From the NCBI GenBank assembly GCA_027490555.1, contig JAIXXW010000091.1, forward strand, positions 1 through 14,706: a stretch of 14,706 nt of DNA, written 5' to 3'. The position numbers were made by a program, and so were the translations under genes. This DNA comes from Comamonadaceae bacterium. GTDB taxonomy: Bacteria > Pseudomonadota > Gammaproteobacteria > Burkholderiales > Burkholderiaceae_C. The notes beneath the pieces were generated by a model. That model ran no database searches and was not told where the DNA came from. It saw nothing but the letters and a program-made list of their open reading frames with translations. Each line of letters begins with the position of its first letter. Positions within the stretch are counted from its first letter, which is position 1. This document shows, one piece after another, positions 1 through 7,015 of this stretch.

Positions 1-140
1 TCTTCGCGGGTGGTCTGGATCACCCCGCTGGCCACATAGCTCAGGCGTGAACCGCTGATGTCGATCACGCCAAAGCCGGTCGTCTGCAGGCCCGGATCGA
101 TGCCCAGGATGCGCAGCGTGGCGGCAGGAGGTGGAGACAA
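1..140 (-). CDS. ruvC: Crossover junction endodeoxyribonuclease RuvC, N-terminal part (runs off the window edge)
   Basis: RuvC resolves Holliday junctions made during recombination and works with the RuvAB branch-migration motor. Only about 46 codons are present. The minus-strand translation contains RILGIDPGLQTTGFGVID, the family's first beta strand; the Asp in GIDPG (residue 15 from the chosen start) is the first catalytic metal-binding acidic residue. No ATG or GTG lies nearby in frame. Two TTG codons are possible starts: 140-138, chosen here, and 146-144, which overlaps the mtgA stop (TTGA). Neither has a clear Shine-Dalgarno sequence, so translation is probably coupled to mtgA. The usual family start, MRILGID, would fall on a CTG here, so the exact start is uncertain. 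The family call is firm; the rest of the gene lies outside the window. Confidence 0.85.
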   Translation of the reverse strand, partial: MSPPPAATLRILGIDPGLQTTGFGVIDISGSRLSYVASGVIQTTRE

Positions 141-142
141 GC

Positions 143-874
143 TCAAGGCAGCACCACGTCGTTCATGCGGGCCATGATGGTCTCGGCACGCTGGGCCAGG
201 TAGGCGGACTGCGGGAGTTTTTCAAAATACCGGGGACGCGGCAGCATCACGGCCAAACGCGCCGACTCCCAGGCGCTCAGCCTGTCTGCACTTTTGCGGA
301 AGTAGTGCTGCGCTGCCGCCTCGATGCCAAACACACCTTCGCCCCACTCCACCTGGTTCAGGTAGATCTCCAAAATCCGCTGCTTGCTCAGGCAGGCCTC
401 CAGCACCAGGGTGATGAATGCCTCCTGCGCCTTGCGCAGCAGGGTGCGCTCGCCAGACAGAAACAGGTTTTTCGCCAGCTGCTGGGTGATGGTGGACCCC
501 CCCACGATCTTCACCGTCACCGGCTTGTCGGGTTGGCGCTGGGCGCGCTTTTCAGCCTGGGCCTTGGCTTTGGCATTTTTCTCCCAGGCGCTTTCCAGCG
601 ATTGCCACCAGATGCCCTGGTGCTGCGTGAACGCAGCATCCTCCGAGGCCAGCACGGCACGCTGCACCCGGGTGTGGATGGCGCTGAGCGCCACAGGTTC
701 TTGTCGCCAGGGCAGTTGGCCATGCCGCATGAGGATCTGCCAGGCCTGTGAGCGCTGAAAACTGGTGGATTCGGGCATGACCGCGTGCATCAGCGCAATG
801 CGCAGCACAAAAAACAGCTGCAGCCCTGCCAAGGCCAGGAGCAACAGCAGCAACCACCGTCCCAATGCGCGCAT
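143..874 (-). CDS. mtgA: Monofunctional biosynthetic peptidoglycan transglycosylase (GT51)
   Basis: This enzyme polymerises lipid II into glycan strands at the outer face of the inner membrane, without a penicillin-binding transpeptidase domain. The protein has 243 residues, normal for MtgA. Residues 5-30 form one hydrophobic signal anchor. GT51 motifs follow in order: ASEDAAFTQHQG (76-87) with catalytic Glu78; GGSTITQQLAKNLFL (125-139); RKAQEAFITLVLE (147-159), with Glu159 in the second-glutamate region; and RILEIYLNQVEWGEGVFG (166-183). Between the first two motifs lies a Lys/Ala/Gln-rich stretch (about 95-120), longer than I expect from typical MtgA. The start is ATG at 874-872 with GGAAAGGG at 890-883, eight bases upstream. 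The gene begins 22 bases after the RNB stop and touches ruvC, so it is probably in the same transcript. Confidence 0.95.
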   Translation of the reverse strand: MRALGRWLLLLLLALAGLQLFFVLRIALMHAVMPESTSFQRSQAWQILMRHGQLPWRQEPVALSAIHTRVQRAVLASEDAAFTQHQGIWWQSLESAWEKNAKAKAQAEKRAQRQPDKPVTVKIVGGSTITQQLAKNLFLSGERTLLRKAQEAFITLVLEACLSKQRILEIYLNQVEWGEGVFGIEAAAQHYFRKSADRLSAWESARLAVMLPRPRYFEKLPQSAYLAQRAETIMARMNDVVLP

Positions 875-896
875 GCCTCAGGCCCTTTCCATGGCG

Positions 897-2963
897 TCAG
901 GCCGCCGCGTCCTGCGCGCTGTCGCCCAGGTCCACCGCGATGGTGAGCGGGCCTGCGGGCAACAGGTCCTCGTCGTCGGCTTCATCGCCCTCGCTGAGCG
1001 TCTGGCCCTGCAGCGGGGCATCGGCATCCAGGTGTGCGACCACGGTGCCGCGCACATCCAGGGCCATCAGGTCGATGTCGGCCAGCTTGACGCGCACGCG
1101 CGCACCGCGAGGCAAGTGTTGCGCGCCCATCACGCTGAACATCAAGGGCAATGTGTCGGCACGGGCCAGCCAGATGCCGCCCCCCATCTCCTTGACCAGA
1201 CTGGCGTCCAGCTCCTCGAGGGCCTGCTGCTGCACATGGCGCAGCGTCCAGTAGCGCTCCATGCTCGACTGCACGCCGTTGTAGGCGCTGTAGGTCGCGT
1301 CGAAACCGCTGATGATGGAAAACAGCTCAGCATCTTTGGGCTTGAACGGTGCGGCCAAGGCGGCGGTGGCGCCATGGCGGGCGCAGGCGATGATCTGCCA
1401 CTGGTTGACCAGGTCGGTGTAGCGGCGCAGCGGCGAGGTGCTCCAGGCGTAGCTGGGCACGCCAATGCCGGCATGCGGCAGGGCCTTGGTGCCCATGCGC
1501 ACCTTGACACCGGGTGCCAGGCTGGCCTGGCTGCGGTAAATGCCGGGCACACCCAAGCTGGCCATCCACTGGCCCCAGGTGCTGTTGGCCAAAATCATGG
1601 CCTCGGCGACCATCAAATCGAGCGGCGCACCGCGCTGGCGGGTGCCAATGACCACGGTTTCGTCGCCCGTGGGCGGGGTGCTGTGGCTGTCGCGCTCGAG
1701 CTTGAAGCTGTAGTCGGGGCGGCTGAAGTTTTCCGGCTTGCCGCGCACCGCTTCGCGCCGCGCCTTGAGGGTTTGCGCCCAACGCCAGAAAAAGCCCAGC
1801 GTCGCGCGGCTCACCGGCACATCGGCATGGTCGCTCTGGTCGGCGCCCTCCAGCCATTCGCGGGTGATGCGCTCGTCGAGCTGGTCGTGCCGCAGGTTGA
1901 CCAGGATGGGCACGCGCTCCAGACGGGTCTGGGCACTTTGCACCTCCAGCGTGTCCTCGCTGAAGGTGACATACAGCGACACCGCAGGGCAATCACGCCC
2001 TTCGGTCAGGGTGTAGGCCTGCACCACGCTGTCGGGCAGCATGGTGATTTTGTAGCCCGGCATGTACACCGTGGACAGGCGGGCGCGACCGATCTGGTCG
2101 ATCGGACTGCCCGGCTCCAGCGCCAGGCCCGGTGCGGCGATGTGGATGCCCACGGTCACGGTGCCGGTGCCCAAACCCTGCAGCGACAGCGCGTCGTCGA
2201 TTTCGGTGGTGTGCGAGTCGTCGATCGAAAAGGCTTGCACCGGGGCAAGGGGCAGGTCCTCGGTGATGGCGGGCGCCTGCAAGGCTGGAAAGCCCGTGCC
2301 CTTGGGGAACAGGTCAAACAGGAAACGCTGCCAGTGGAAATCCCAGGGCGAGGCGATGGCACCGGCGTTTTGCAACAAGGCCAACGGCGCGGTCTGGCTG
2401 CTTTTGCTGGCCTCGACCACGGCCTTGTATTCGGGGGTGTTCTTGTCAGGGCGAAACAAGATCTTGTAGAGCTGCTCGCGGATCGGGGCCGGACAGCTGC
2501 CCGCGACCAACTCGGCCGACCAGGCCTCGATCTGGGCCTGGACCTGCTTTTTCTTCTCGATGGCCAGCAAGGCCTGTTGCACGATCTCGGGCGGGGCTTT
2601 GCGAAACCGCCCCTTGGCGCCGCCACGGCGGAAGTAATGGGGGGCCTCGTGCAAACGCAGCAAGGCCGCCACCTGTTCGGTGGCGCTGGCGCTGGCACTG
2701 AAGTAGTCCTGTGCCAGGTCGACAAAGCCGAATTCCTCGTCTGGCGCACAGGCGTAGGCCAGCTCGAGTTCGATGCTCTGGCTCAGGGCGGTGGCCTCGC
2801 TCAGCAAAACGGCCGGGGCCGGTTTGTCGAACTTCAGCAGCATCAGGGCCGATTTGACCTTGACCCGTTTGCCCGTGTCCAGTTCGACCTGCGCGGAGGC
2901 CTCGGCCTCGGACAAGATGCGACCGGCCATGAATTTGCCGGCTTCTTCAAATAAAACATACAT
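897..2963 (-). CDS. RNB-domain exoribonuclease (RNase II/RNase R family)
   Basis: A 688-residue protein of the RNase II superfamily, which degrades RNA processively from the 3' end. The N-terminal 230 residues are a poorly recognisable RNA-binding region. The RNB catalytic domain runs from about 235 to 560. Its metal-binding motif is SIDDSHTTEIDDALS (246-260), with Asp248, Asp256 and Asp257. Glu254 stands where E. coli RNase II has Asp207, a variant I recall from RNase II-like proteins of cyanobacteria and organelles. TSPLRRYTDLVNQW (509-522) carries the conserved catalytic arginine region. A short S1-like C-terminal part may start near 618; the tail (655-688) is acidic. The start is ATG at 2963 because MYVLFEEAGKF fits relatives I remember, although its Shine-Dalgarno sequence is poor (GGGA at ten bases). 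I leave the symbol empty because rnb and rnr are both used. Confidence 0.92.
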   Translation of the reverse strand: MYVLFEEAGKFMAGRILSEAEASAQVELDTGKRVKVKSALMLLKFDKPAPAVLLSEATALSQSIELELAYACAPDEEFGFVDLAQDYFSASASATEQVAALLRLHEAPHYFRRGGAKGRFRKAPPEIVQQALLAIEKKKQVQAQIEAWSAELVAGSCPAPIREQLYKILFRPDKNTPEYKAVVEASKSSQTAPLALLQNAGAIASPWDFHWQRFLFDLFPKGTGFPALQAPAITEDLPLAPVQAFSIDDSHTTEIDDALSLQGLGTGTVTVGIHIAAPGLALEPGSPIDQIGRARLSTVYMPGYKITMLPDSVVQAYTLTEGRDCPAVSLYVTFSEDTLEVQSAQTRLERVPILVNLRHDQLDERITREWLEGADQSDHADVPVSRATLGFFWRWAQTLKARREAVRGKPENFSRPDYSFKLERDSHSTPPTGDETVVIGTRQRGAPLDLMVAEAMILANSTWGQWMASLGVPGIYRSQASLAPGVKVRMGTKALPHAGIGVPSYAWSTSPLRRYTDLVNQWQIIACARHGATAALAAPFKPKDAELFSIISGFDATYSAYNGVQSSMERYWTLRHVQQQALEELDASLVKEMGGGIWLARADTLPLMFSVMGAQHLPRGARVRVKLADIDLMALDVRGTVVAHLDADAPLQGQTLSEGDEADDEDLLPAGPLTIAVDLGDSAQDAAA

Positions 2964-2979
2964 GGCTGGATTTTCCCAT
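2947..2979 (-). other. Ten-codon upstream reading frame overlapping the RNB gene start
   Basis: ATG at 2979-2977 opens a frame encoding MGKSSHVCFI and stops at TGA 2949-2947, fifteen bases inside the RNB gene in another frame. GGAG lies only one base before this ATG, which is closer than normal for efficient initiation. Seen directly in the sequence; whether it is translated is unknown. It may be a chance frame. Confidence 0.25.
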
Positions 2980-2984
2980 GCTCC

Positions 2985-3001
2985 CCGGTCGTCCCGACCG
3001 G
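2985..3001 (-). other. Perfect 7-bp hairpin in the yqiA-RNB gap
   Basis: CCGGTCG and CGACCGG are perfect inverted copies around a three-base loop (GGA on the minus strand). The hairpin starts seven bases after the yqiA stop and ends 21 bases before the RNB start codon. No U-run follows, so it does not look like an intrinsic terminator. It could stabilise or punctuate the message, or affect RNB translation. Confidence 0.45.
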
Positions 3002-3007
3002 CAGGCT

Positions 3008-3592
3008 TCAGGCCAGCTGCAGAAATTCAAGGATTTGCGGCAAGTGCACATCAAAATCGCTCAGGGCATGGTCGCTGCCCTCGATCAGGCGCACCTGCCC
3101 GGCCTGGTGGCGGGCCAGCATCTCGCGCCAGTCCAGCACCTCGTCGCCCTGGGCAATGCAAGCCAGGGTGCGGGGTCGGGCGGGCCGGGGCTGGCGCTCC
3201 AGCACGGCCAGCTCCTGCACATGCTCGGGCCCAAAAACAATGTGTTGCGCCGGGTCTTGCCAGACCGGGTGCGCCCCGATGTGGCGGGCCAAATCCCGGG
3301 CCGGGTGGACCGCCGGGTTGATCAGCACGGCGGGGCAATCCAGGTGCGCCGACAGCCAGGCGGCATAAAAACCACCCAAGGAAGAGCCCATCACCGCCAT
3401 CCGGTCCCGGGGCCAGTCGGCCACGCCCGCCAGCAACAGGGCCATGGCTTGCGCGGGCGATGCGGGCAGTTGTGGGCACCACCAGGTGAGGTCCGGGTGG
3501 TGGGCCTCAACATGCCGGGCCATGGCCTGGGCTTTGACCGACTGCGGCGATGACCTGAAGCCGTGCAGGTAGAGCAAATGGGTGGTGCTCAC
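3008..3592 (-). CDS. yqiA: YqiA/YcfP-family alpha/beta-hydrolase esterase
   Basis: A 194-residue cytoplasmic alpha/beta-hydrolase of the YqiA group, whose members hydrolyse short-chain acyl esters; the physiological substrate is not established. The N-terminus LLYLHGFRSSPQS (6-18) is the family's oxyanion/HGF region. GSSLGGFYA (69-77) is the nucleophile elbow with Ser71. The acidic residue is probably Asp150 or Asp154 in QGDEVLDW, and the histidine is His175 in GSDHAL. Length is typical and no signal peptide is seen. The start is GTG at 3592-3590: it begins MSTTHLLYLHGF directly before the first strand and is preceded by GAGG four bases away. The gene follows kup by six bases and precedes the RNB gene by 44, so it is probably co-transcribed with both. 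Confidence 0.9.
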   Translation of the reverse strand: MSTTHLLYLHGFRSSPQSVKAQAMARHVEAHHPDLTWWCPQLPASPAQAMALLLAGVADWPRDRMAVMGSSLGGFYAAWLSAHLDCPAVLINPAVHPARDLARHIGAHPVWQDPAQHIVFGPEHVQELAVLERQPRPARPRTLACIAQGDEVLDWREMLARHQAGQVRLIEGSDHALSDFDVHLPQILEFLQLA

Positions 3593-3596
3593 GGGG

Positions 3597-3601
3597 CCTC
3601 A
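3597..3601 (-). promoter_or_regulatory. Stop-fused Shine-Dalgarno sequence for yqiA
   Basis: The kup stop TGA (3601-3599) is part of TGAGG, giving a GAGG Shine-Dalgarno core four bases before the yqiA GTG start. Ribosomes finishing kup therefore sit on the yqiA initiation site. This supports GTG 3592 as the start and suggests translational coupling. Confidence 0.6.
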
Positions 3602-5467
3602 GATTTCGATTTTGGAGCCCAACTCGACCACCGCGTTGGTCGGCAAGTTCAAGAAGGCGGCGGCGCCGCTGGCGTTGTGGTGCATCTGGGCAAACAGCTT
3701 TTCGCGCCAGGGCGCCATGCCGCCGTCGATGGTGGGGATCACGATGTCGCGCGACAGGAAATAGCTGGTCATCATGGGGTCCAGCCGGTCGCCCTTTTCA
3801 CCGATGTTGGCCAATGCCGAGGGCAGATCGGGGTTTTCCTTGAAGCCGTAGTTGACGATGACCTGCCAGCAATCGCTGCCCAGGTCGGTGACCTCCAGGC
3901 GCTGGGCCAGCGGCATGCGGGGGATTTCATGGTTTTGCACCGTGACGAACAAGTTGCGCTCATGCAGGACCTTGTTGTGCTTGAGGTTGTGCAACAAGGC
4001 GTTGGGCACGGTGCCGATCTCGGCGGTGAGGAACACGGCCGTGCCCGACACGCGGGTGGGCGGCGCCACAAAAACCGCCTCCAGGAATTCCGTCAGTTTC
4101 AGCGCATCCGAGCGCAAGGAGGCATTGAGCAGGCGACGACCGTCGTACCAGGTCAGCATGAAAGTGAAAATCACCGCACCGAGCAAGAGCGGGAACCAGC
4201 CGCCATCGAACAGCTTGAACATGTTGGATGCCCAAAACGCCAGATCGACCAGCAGGAAAAAACCGGTGGCCCCGATGCACAGCGCCAATGGCAGCTTCCA
4301 GGCATGGCGGATCACGAAAAAGGTCAGCACGGTGGTGATCAGCATGTCGGTGCACACGGCGATGCCGTAGGCCGCGGCCAGGTTGCTCGACGACTTGAAC
4401 ATCACCACCGCCAGCACAATCGCCGCAAACAGGCTCCAGTTGACAAAGGGCATGTAGATCTGGCCCGTGTCGGTCTCGCTGGTGTGCAGCACCTGCAGGC
4501 GTGGCAGGTAACCGAGCTGAATCACCTGTTTGGTGACACTGAAGGCACCGGAAATGAGCGCCTGCGAGGCGATCACCGTGGCCATGGTGGCCAATCCGAC
4601 CAGGGGCAACAGGGCCCAATCGGGGGCCATCATGTAGAAAGGATTTTTCACCGCCTCCGGCTGCGCCAACAACAAAGCCCCTTGCCCGAAATAGTTCAAG
4701 GTCAGGCAAGGCATGACCACCGAGAACCAGGCCAGGCGTATCGGTTTTTTGCCGAAGTGGCCCATGTCGGCGTACAGGGCCTCGGCGCCGGTGACGCACA
4801 GGACCACGGCCCCCAGGATGATGAAAGTGGTGCCAGGGTTGTGCCACATGAAGCCCAGGGCATGGTGCGGGCTGATGGCCAGCAGGATTTCGGGCCGCTG
4901 GACAATGTGCGACAAGCCCAGGACCGCGATCGCCAGGAACCAGACCAGGGTGATCGGGCCAAAAAACTTGCCAATGCCGGCGGTGCCCCGTTTTTGCACC
5001 CCAAACAGCACCAACAGGATGAGCAGCGTCAGCGGGATCACCGCTTTCTTGAAGTTGGGCGAAATGACCTCCAGGCCCTCCACCGCCGACAGCACCGAGA
5101 TGGCCGGGGTGATCACCCCGTCGCCATAAAACAGGCAGGTGCCGAAGATGCCTACGATCAGCAGGACCTTGCGCAGCTGCGGTTGGTCCTTCACCGAATG
5201 TAAAGCCAGCGCCAGCATGGCCACCAGACCACCCTCGCCATGGTTGTCGGCGCGCAGGACCAGCAGCACATACTTGACCGACACGATGGTGGTCAAGGTC
5301 CAAAAGAAGATGGAGAGGATGCCGTAAACGTTGTCCGGCGTGAAGGGAACATGGCCGGAGCCAAACACCTCTTTGATGGCGTACAGCACGCTGGTGCCGA
5401 TGTCGCCGTAAACCACGCCAATGGCGCCCAGGGTCAGAGCGGCGAGAGAGGATTTTGAAGAGGACAC
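3599..5467 (-). CDS. kup: KUP-family low-affinity potassium uptake transporter
   Basis: Kup imports potassium across the inner membrane, probably with protons. The 622-residue length matches bacterial Kup. The protein has about twelve hydrophobic segments up to about residue 450 and then a hydrophilic cytoplasmic C-terminal domain. Signature motifs are GAIGVVYGDIGTSVLYA (14-30), YGDGVITPAISVLSAVEGLE (114-133) and GAEALYADMGHFGKKPIRLAW (split here as GAEALYADMGHFG at 227-239 and the segment after it). The start is GTG at 5467-5465, giving MSSSKSSLAALTLGA; no ATG fits better. The only Shine-Dalgarno-like bases (AGG) lie nine bases upstream, inside a palindrome. kup has its own upstream gap and candidate promoter and appears to head kup-yqiA-RNB-mtgA-ruvC. 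An unusual TTA codon occurs at Leu89, where the neighbouring genes avoid TTA. Confidence 0.97.
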   Translation of the reverse strand: MSSSKSSLAALTLGAIGVVYGDIGTSVLYAIKEVFGSGHVPFTPDNVYGILSIFFWTLTTIVSVKYVLLVLRADNHGEGGLVAMLALALHSVKDQPQLRKVLLIVGIFGTCLFYGDGVITPAISVLSAVEGLEVISPNFKKAVIPLTLLILLVLFGVQKRGTAGIGKFFGPITLVWFLAIAVLGLSHIVQRPEILLAISPHHALGFMWHNPGTTFIILGAVVLCVTGAEALYADMGHFGKKPIRLAWFSVVMPCLTLNYFGQGALLLAQPEAVKNPFYMMAPDWALLPLVGLATMATVIASQALISGAFSVTKQVIQLGYLPRLQVLHTSETDTGQIYMPFVNWSLFAAIVLAVVMFKSSSNLAAAYGIAVCTDMLITTVLTFFVIRHAWKLPLALCIGATGFFLLVDLAFWASNMFKLFDGGWFPLLLGAVIFTFMLTWYDGRRLLNASLRSDALKLTEFLEAVFVAPPTRVSGTAVFLTAEIGTVPNALLHNLKHNKVLHERNLFVTVQNHEIPRMPLAQRLEVTDLGSDCWQVIVNYGFKENPDLPSALANIGEKGDRLDPMMTSYFLSRDIVIPTIDGGMAPWREKLFAQMHHNASGAAAFLNLPTNAVVELGSKIEI

Positions 5468-5475
5468 AAGAAACA

Positions 5476-5496
5476 GCCTGATCGGATCAGGCCTGA
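5476..5496 (-). promoter_or_regulatory. Two overlapping perfect palindromes in the kup leader
   Basis: Positions 5476-5492 form a 17-base palindrome (eight-base arms GCCTGATC/GATCAGGC around one base). Positions 5487-5496 form a second perfect palindrome, TCAGGCCTGA, sharing an arm with the first. Three GCCTGA/TCAGGC half-sites thus lie within 21 bases. The block sits between the candidate kup promoter and the GTG start, ending nine bases before the codon. As RNA it can fold into a seven-bp stem with a three-base loop whose 3' arm holds the only Shine-Dalgarno-like AGG. It may be a repressor operator, a translation-controlling hairpin, or both; no regulator is identified. Confidence 0.55.
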
Positions 5497-5512
5497 AGTC
5501 TGCAAGTGCGCT

Positions 5513-5541
5513 ATTTTGCGCCTGTGGCGCTCAACTGTCAT
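5513..5541 (-). promoter_or_regulatory. Candidate sigma70-type promoter for kup
   Basis: On the minus strand ATGACA (5541-5536, five of six bases of TTGACA) is followed after exactly 17 bases by CAAAAT (5518-5513, four of six bases of TATAAT). Transcription would start near 5506, leaving a leader of about 40 bases that contains the palindromes at 5476-5496. The rest of the gshA-kup gap holds two small hairpins (5581-5593 and 5560-5575) without a U-run, so no clear terminator for gshA. Confidence 0.45.
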
Positions 5542-5599
5542 GGCCGATGCGGGCAAGATGTTGCACTGCAGCAACTGTCCGGCCCGGGGGGCCAGCGCC

Positions 5600-6895
5600 T
5601 CAGTCGTAAACCTCGGCCTCGGGGTCGGTGGCTTCCAGCTCGTAACTGGCGGCCAGCATGGCCAGGCGTCCGATCACGCCGTACATGTAAAAGCGGTTGG
5701 GCACACTGACGCCGGGCTTGACACCCGGCTGGGGCAGGTGGGGGGTTTCGGCAAACGCCAAAGGCACAAAGCTGGCCCCGGGCGCGTTCAGGTTTTCGTC
5801 CACGCCACGCTCGGCATGCACCCGGTAAAAACCGCCCACCACATAGCGGTCCATCATGTACACCACCGGTTCGGCCACCGCGTCGTTGATGCGCTCATGG
5901 GTGAGCACGCCCTCCTGGATGATCACGTCGTTGACGGTCTGGCCATCCTTGATGACGTTCATCTTGTTGCGGGTTTTGCGGTTGAGGGCGTCCAGATCGG
6001 ACACATCGCGCACCGTCATGATGCCCATGCCGTAGGTGCCGTTGTCGGCCTTGACCACGACAAAGGGCTTTTCGTTGATGCCGTATTCCTTGTATTTGCG
6101 CTTGGTCTTGGTCAACAGGGCGTCCACGTTGCTGCGCAGGCATTCCATGCCTGTGCCCTCGGCAAAGTTGACATCGCCGCACTGGCTGTACATGGGGTTG
6201 ATCAGCCAGGGGTCGATGCCCAGCAGCTTGCCAAAGCGTTTGGCCACTTCCTCGTAACTCTGGAAGTGCTGGGTTTTGCGGCGCACGCTCCAGCCCGCGT
6301 GCAAGGGCGGCAGCAGGTGCTGCTCGTGCAGGTCTTCCAGGATGCCCGGGGCACCGGCCGACAGGTCGTTGTTCAGCAAAATGGTGCAGGGGTCGAAGTC
6401 CTTGAGGCCCAGGCGGTGCTTGCTGCGCACCACGGGCTCCAAGGTGATGCTCTCGCCGTTGGGCAAACCGATGGTGGTCAACTCCTTGATCTCAGGGTTG
6501 ATCGAGCCGATCCGGACGTTCAGTCCAGCCATGTGGAAGATGCGCTGCAGTTGCAGCACATTCGCCAGGTAGAAGGTGTTGCGCGTGTGGTTTTCCGGAA
6601 TGATGAGCAGGTTTTTGGCTTCCGGGCAGATCTTCTCGATGGCCGCCTGGGCCGCCTGGACCGCCAGGGGCAGCATGTCGGGCGTCAGGTTGTTCCAGCC
6701 ACCGGGGTACAGGTTGGTGTCGACCGGGGCCAGCTTGAAGCCCGCATTGCGGATGTCGACCGAGGTGTAGAACGGCGGTGTGTGCTCCATCCACTCCAGG
6801 CGAAACCAGCGCTCGATCGCCGGCATGGAGTCCAAGATGCGCTGCTCCAGCTCATTGATGGGGCCGGTCAGGGCAGTGACAAGATGGGGAACCAT
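5600..6895 (-). CDS. gshA: Glutamate-cysteine ligase, ATP-grasp-like type (Acidithiobacillus/betaproteobacterial family)
   Basis: Catalyses the first step of glutathione synthesis, ATP-dependent joining of cysteine to the gamma-carboxyl of glutamate, in the cytoplasm. The 431-residue protein belongs to the GshA family first named from Acidithiobacillus ferrooxidans and is not related in sequence to E. coli GshA. Recognisable blocks are PVDTNLYPGGWNNL (57-70), IIPENHTRNTFYL (98-110), VVVKADNGTYGMGIM (279-293), an ATP-grasp-like glycine-rich loop, and MMDRYVVGGFYRVH near 345-360. Length is as expected. The start is ATG at 6895-6893, with AAAGG six bases upstream. A 120-base gap with a good promoter separates it from proA, and it is probably transcribed alone or as an extension of the upstream operon. 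The gshB partner is not in the window. Confidence 0.95.
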   Translation of the reverse strand: MVPHLVTALTGPINELEQRILDSMPAIERWFRLEWMEHTPPFYTSVDIRNAGFKLAPVDTNLYPGGWNNLTPDMLPLAVQAAQAAIEKICPEAKNLLIIPENHTRNTFYLANVLQLQRIFHMAGLNVRIGSINPEIKELTTIGLPNGESITLEPVVRSKHRLGLKDFDPCTILLNNDLSAGAPGILEDLHEQHLLPPLHAGWSVRRKTQHFQSYEEVAKRFGKLLGIDPWLINPMYSQCGDVNFAEGTGMECLRSNVDALLTKTKRKYKEYGINEKPFVVVKADNGTYGMGIMTVRDVSDLDALNRKTRNKMNVIKDGQTVNDVIIQEGVLTHERINDAVAEPVVYMMDRYVVGGFYRVHAERGVDENLNAPGASFVPLAFAETPHLPQPGVKPGVSVPNRFYMYGVIGRLAMLAASYELEATDPEAEVYD

Positions 6896-6929
6896 GGGCG
6901 ACCTTTACTAGGGGATCGAAAACAGGGAA

Positions 6930-6959
6930 ATCATATGGGGCCGATCGCTGCGTTGGCAA
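6930..6959 (-). promoter_or_regulatory. Sigma70-type promoter for gshA
   Basis: TTGCCA (6959-6954, five of six bases of TTGACA), an 18-base spacer, then TATGAT (6935-6930, five of six bases of TATAAT). It lies in the only sizeable gap before gshA. Transcription would start near 6923, giving a leader of about 28 bases that includes the AAAGG Shine-Dalgarno sequence at 6906-6902. This is the best promoter match in the window. Confidence 0.6.
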
Positions 6960-7015
6960 GCACCGACCGGACAGCAGCCCAAGCCATGTGCGCCGGGCCA
7001 CGCAGGGTCAGCGGC

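Noticed and set aside
879..893. Four-codon frame (MERA) between the RNB stop and mtgA start
   Set aside because: It is too short to judge, and its purine-rich bases are better explained as the mtgA Shine-Dalgarno sequence.
765..2954. Long plus-strand frame opposite the RNB gene
   Set aside because: It is codon-aligned antisense to a clear RNB exoribonuclease and has the composition expected of such a shadow.
5560..5593. Two small hairpins after gshA as an intrinsic terminator
   Set aside because: The stems are only five base pairs (one extendable with a G-U pair) and neither is followed by a U-run on the minus strand.
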